The position numbers and the translations under genes were made by a program. The notes beneath the pieces are model-generated. The model had not been told where the DNA came from. It saw only the letters and a program-made list of their open reading frames with translations, and ran no database searches. From CAVPGH01 sp046726955 (GTDB taxonomy: Bacteria; Acidobacteriota; Vicinamibacteria; Fen-336), in contig JBKPBQ010000043.1 in the NCBI GenBank assembly GCA_046726955.1, positions 1-5,826 of the forward strand: 5,826 nt of DNA, written 5' to 3'. Shown in pieces: positions 5,209 to 5,826 of this stretch (positions are counted from its first letter, which is position 1; the number at the start of each line of letters is the position of its first letter).

Positions 5209-5826
5209 GCGCTCACCTCCGTGGGCTGGGGCGCCGGCTCCGCGGCGCTGTCCGTCGTGGTCAGGTGCAGGAAGATCTCCTCCAGGCTCATCCCCGCCTG
5301 CTGCAGCCCGAGGAGGCCGAAGCCCTTGCCCACGACGGCGGACGCGAGGTCGGGCCGCACGTCGCGGCCCGCCTCCGCCTCCACCTCCACGATCACGCTC
5401 CCGTGGGCGTCCGTCTTCGCGCGCGCCTGCAGCACGCCGGGGACGCTCTGCACCGCCCCGAGCACGAGCGCCTCGTCTCCCCGGACCTCGAGGCGGAGCC
5501 CGCCCGCCCCCCGGAGGCGGTGGGTCAGGTTCTCCGGCGTGTCCTCCGCGACGACGCGGCCCTTGTTGATGATGACGACGCGCCCGCAGGTCATGGAGAC
5601 CTCGGGGAGGATGTGCGTGGAGAGGACGATCGTGTGGGAGCCGCCGAGGCTCTTGATGAGCTCGCGCGTCTCGATGATCTGCTTGGGGTCGAGGCCGGCG
5701 GTGGGCTCGTCGAGGATCAGGACCTCGGGGTCGTGGACCACCGCCTGGGCCAGGCCGACCCGCTGCCGGAGGCCCTTGGAGAGGCGGCCGATGACGTCGC
5801 GCCGGCGCTGGGCGAGGCCGCAGGCC
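5205..5826 (-). CDS. ABC transporter ATP-binding protein, GldA-like (partial, N-terminus beyond window)
   Basis: The open frame runs off the right edge, leaving 206 C-terminal residues plus one base. Counting from the first complete codon, it shows the ABC signature as LSKGLRQR (15-22), Walker B with the D-loop as VLILDEPTAGLD (35-46), and the H-loop as LSTH (68-71). Walker A and the Q-loop are not in the window. LSKG in place of LSGG is usual in this exporter-type subfamily. After the nucleotide-binding domain comes an alpha/beta extension (about residues 96-195) resembling the DUF4162-type C-terminal region of such ATPases, ending with LEEIFLHLTT. An internal GTG at 5741 should not be taken as the start, because the conserved signature motif lies upstream of it in the same frame. 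The gene powers the GldF-like permease encoded next, with which it overlaps by four bases. Confidence 0.93.
   Translation of the reverse strand, partial: ACGLAQRRRDVIGRLSKGLRQRVGLAQAVVHDPEVLILDEPTAGLDPKQIIETRELIKSLGGSHTIVLSTHILPEVSMTCGRVVIINKGRVVAEDTPENLTHRLRGAGGLRLEVRGDEALVLGAVQSVPGVLQARAKTDAHGSVIVEVEAEAGRDVRPDLASAVVGKGFGLLGLQQAGMSLEEIFLHLTTTDSAAEPAPQPTEVSA
5213..5220 (-). promoter_or_regulatory. Strong ribosome binding site for the GldF-like permease
   Basis: GGAGGTGA on the - strand matches the anti-Shine-Dalgarno for eight bases and ends four bases before the GTG at 5208 (seven bases counted from GGAGG). It lies within the last codons of the ATPase gene. It fixes the GTG start despite the non-ATG codon and suggests efficient reinitiation across the GTGA overlap. 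Confidence 0.75.

Larger units (their letters stand above)
920..5826 (-). other. Probable five-gene operon: gliding-type ABC module with DUF4340 and DUF1572-like genes
   Basis: Five genes share one direction, with a 4-base overlap and gaps of 7, 5 and about 17 bases, and no room for internal terminators. The promoter and any earlier genes lie beyond the right edge. The order ATPase, permease, GldG, DUF4340 is a recognisable conserved module. The DUF1572-like gene is a less expected last member. Co-transcription is inferred from spacing alone. Confidence 0.75.

Overview
The window is clearly GC-rich bacterial DNA. It holds two transcription units that converge near position 900. The codon use, the Ala/Pro/Ser-rich linkers and the gene set would suit an acidobacterium-like or myxobacterium-like organism. 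That is an impression from general knowledge, because nothing here fixes the phylum.

Left part, + strand (1-885): a tandem pair of palindromic, REP-like intergenic repeat units (12-160) lies directly upstream of a gene for an exported or periplasmic cyclophilin-type peptidylprolyl isomerase (187-885). The cyclophilin domain is framed by Pro/Ser/Ala-rich low-complexity segments at both ends.

Right part, - strand (5826 down to 920): five tightly packed genes read leftward as one probable operon. The order of transcription is an ABC ATPase (its start, including Walker A, lies beyond the right edge), a six-helix ABC-2 permease of the GldF type, a GldG-type membrane-anchored auxiliary protein, a membrane-anchored DUF4340 protein, and a small DinB-superfamily (DUF1572-like) protein. 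Junctions are a 4-base GTGA overlap (ATPase/permease) and gaps of 7, 5 and about 17 bases. The first four genes form the recognisable 'gliding-type' ABC module (ATPase + GldF + GldG, followed by DUF4340), which occurs in many bacteria that are not known to glide and whose substrate is not established. A likely model, by inference, is that ATPase and permease form the inner-membrane motor while GldG and the DUF4340 protein present large extracytoplasmic domains. The DUF1572-like protein keeps a putative three-histidine metal site, but its link to the module is unknown.

The points most worth following are the internal threefold repeat of the DUF4340 protein, the tandem palindromic element upstream of the cyclophilin gene, and the operon's unknown function. 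There are no RNA genes, CRISPR arrays, insertion sequences or clear intrinsic terminators. No gene-free stretch exceeds 300 bases. The only sizeable one, 1-186, is mostly the repeat pair.
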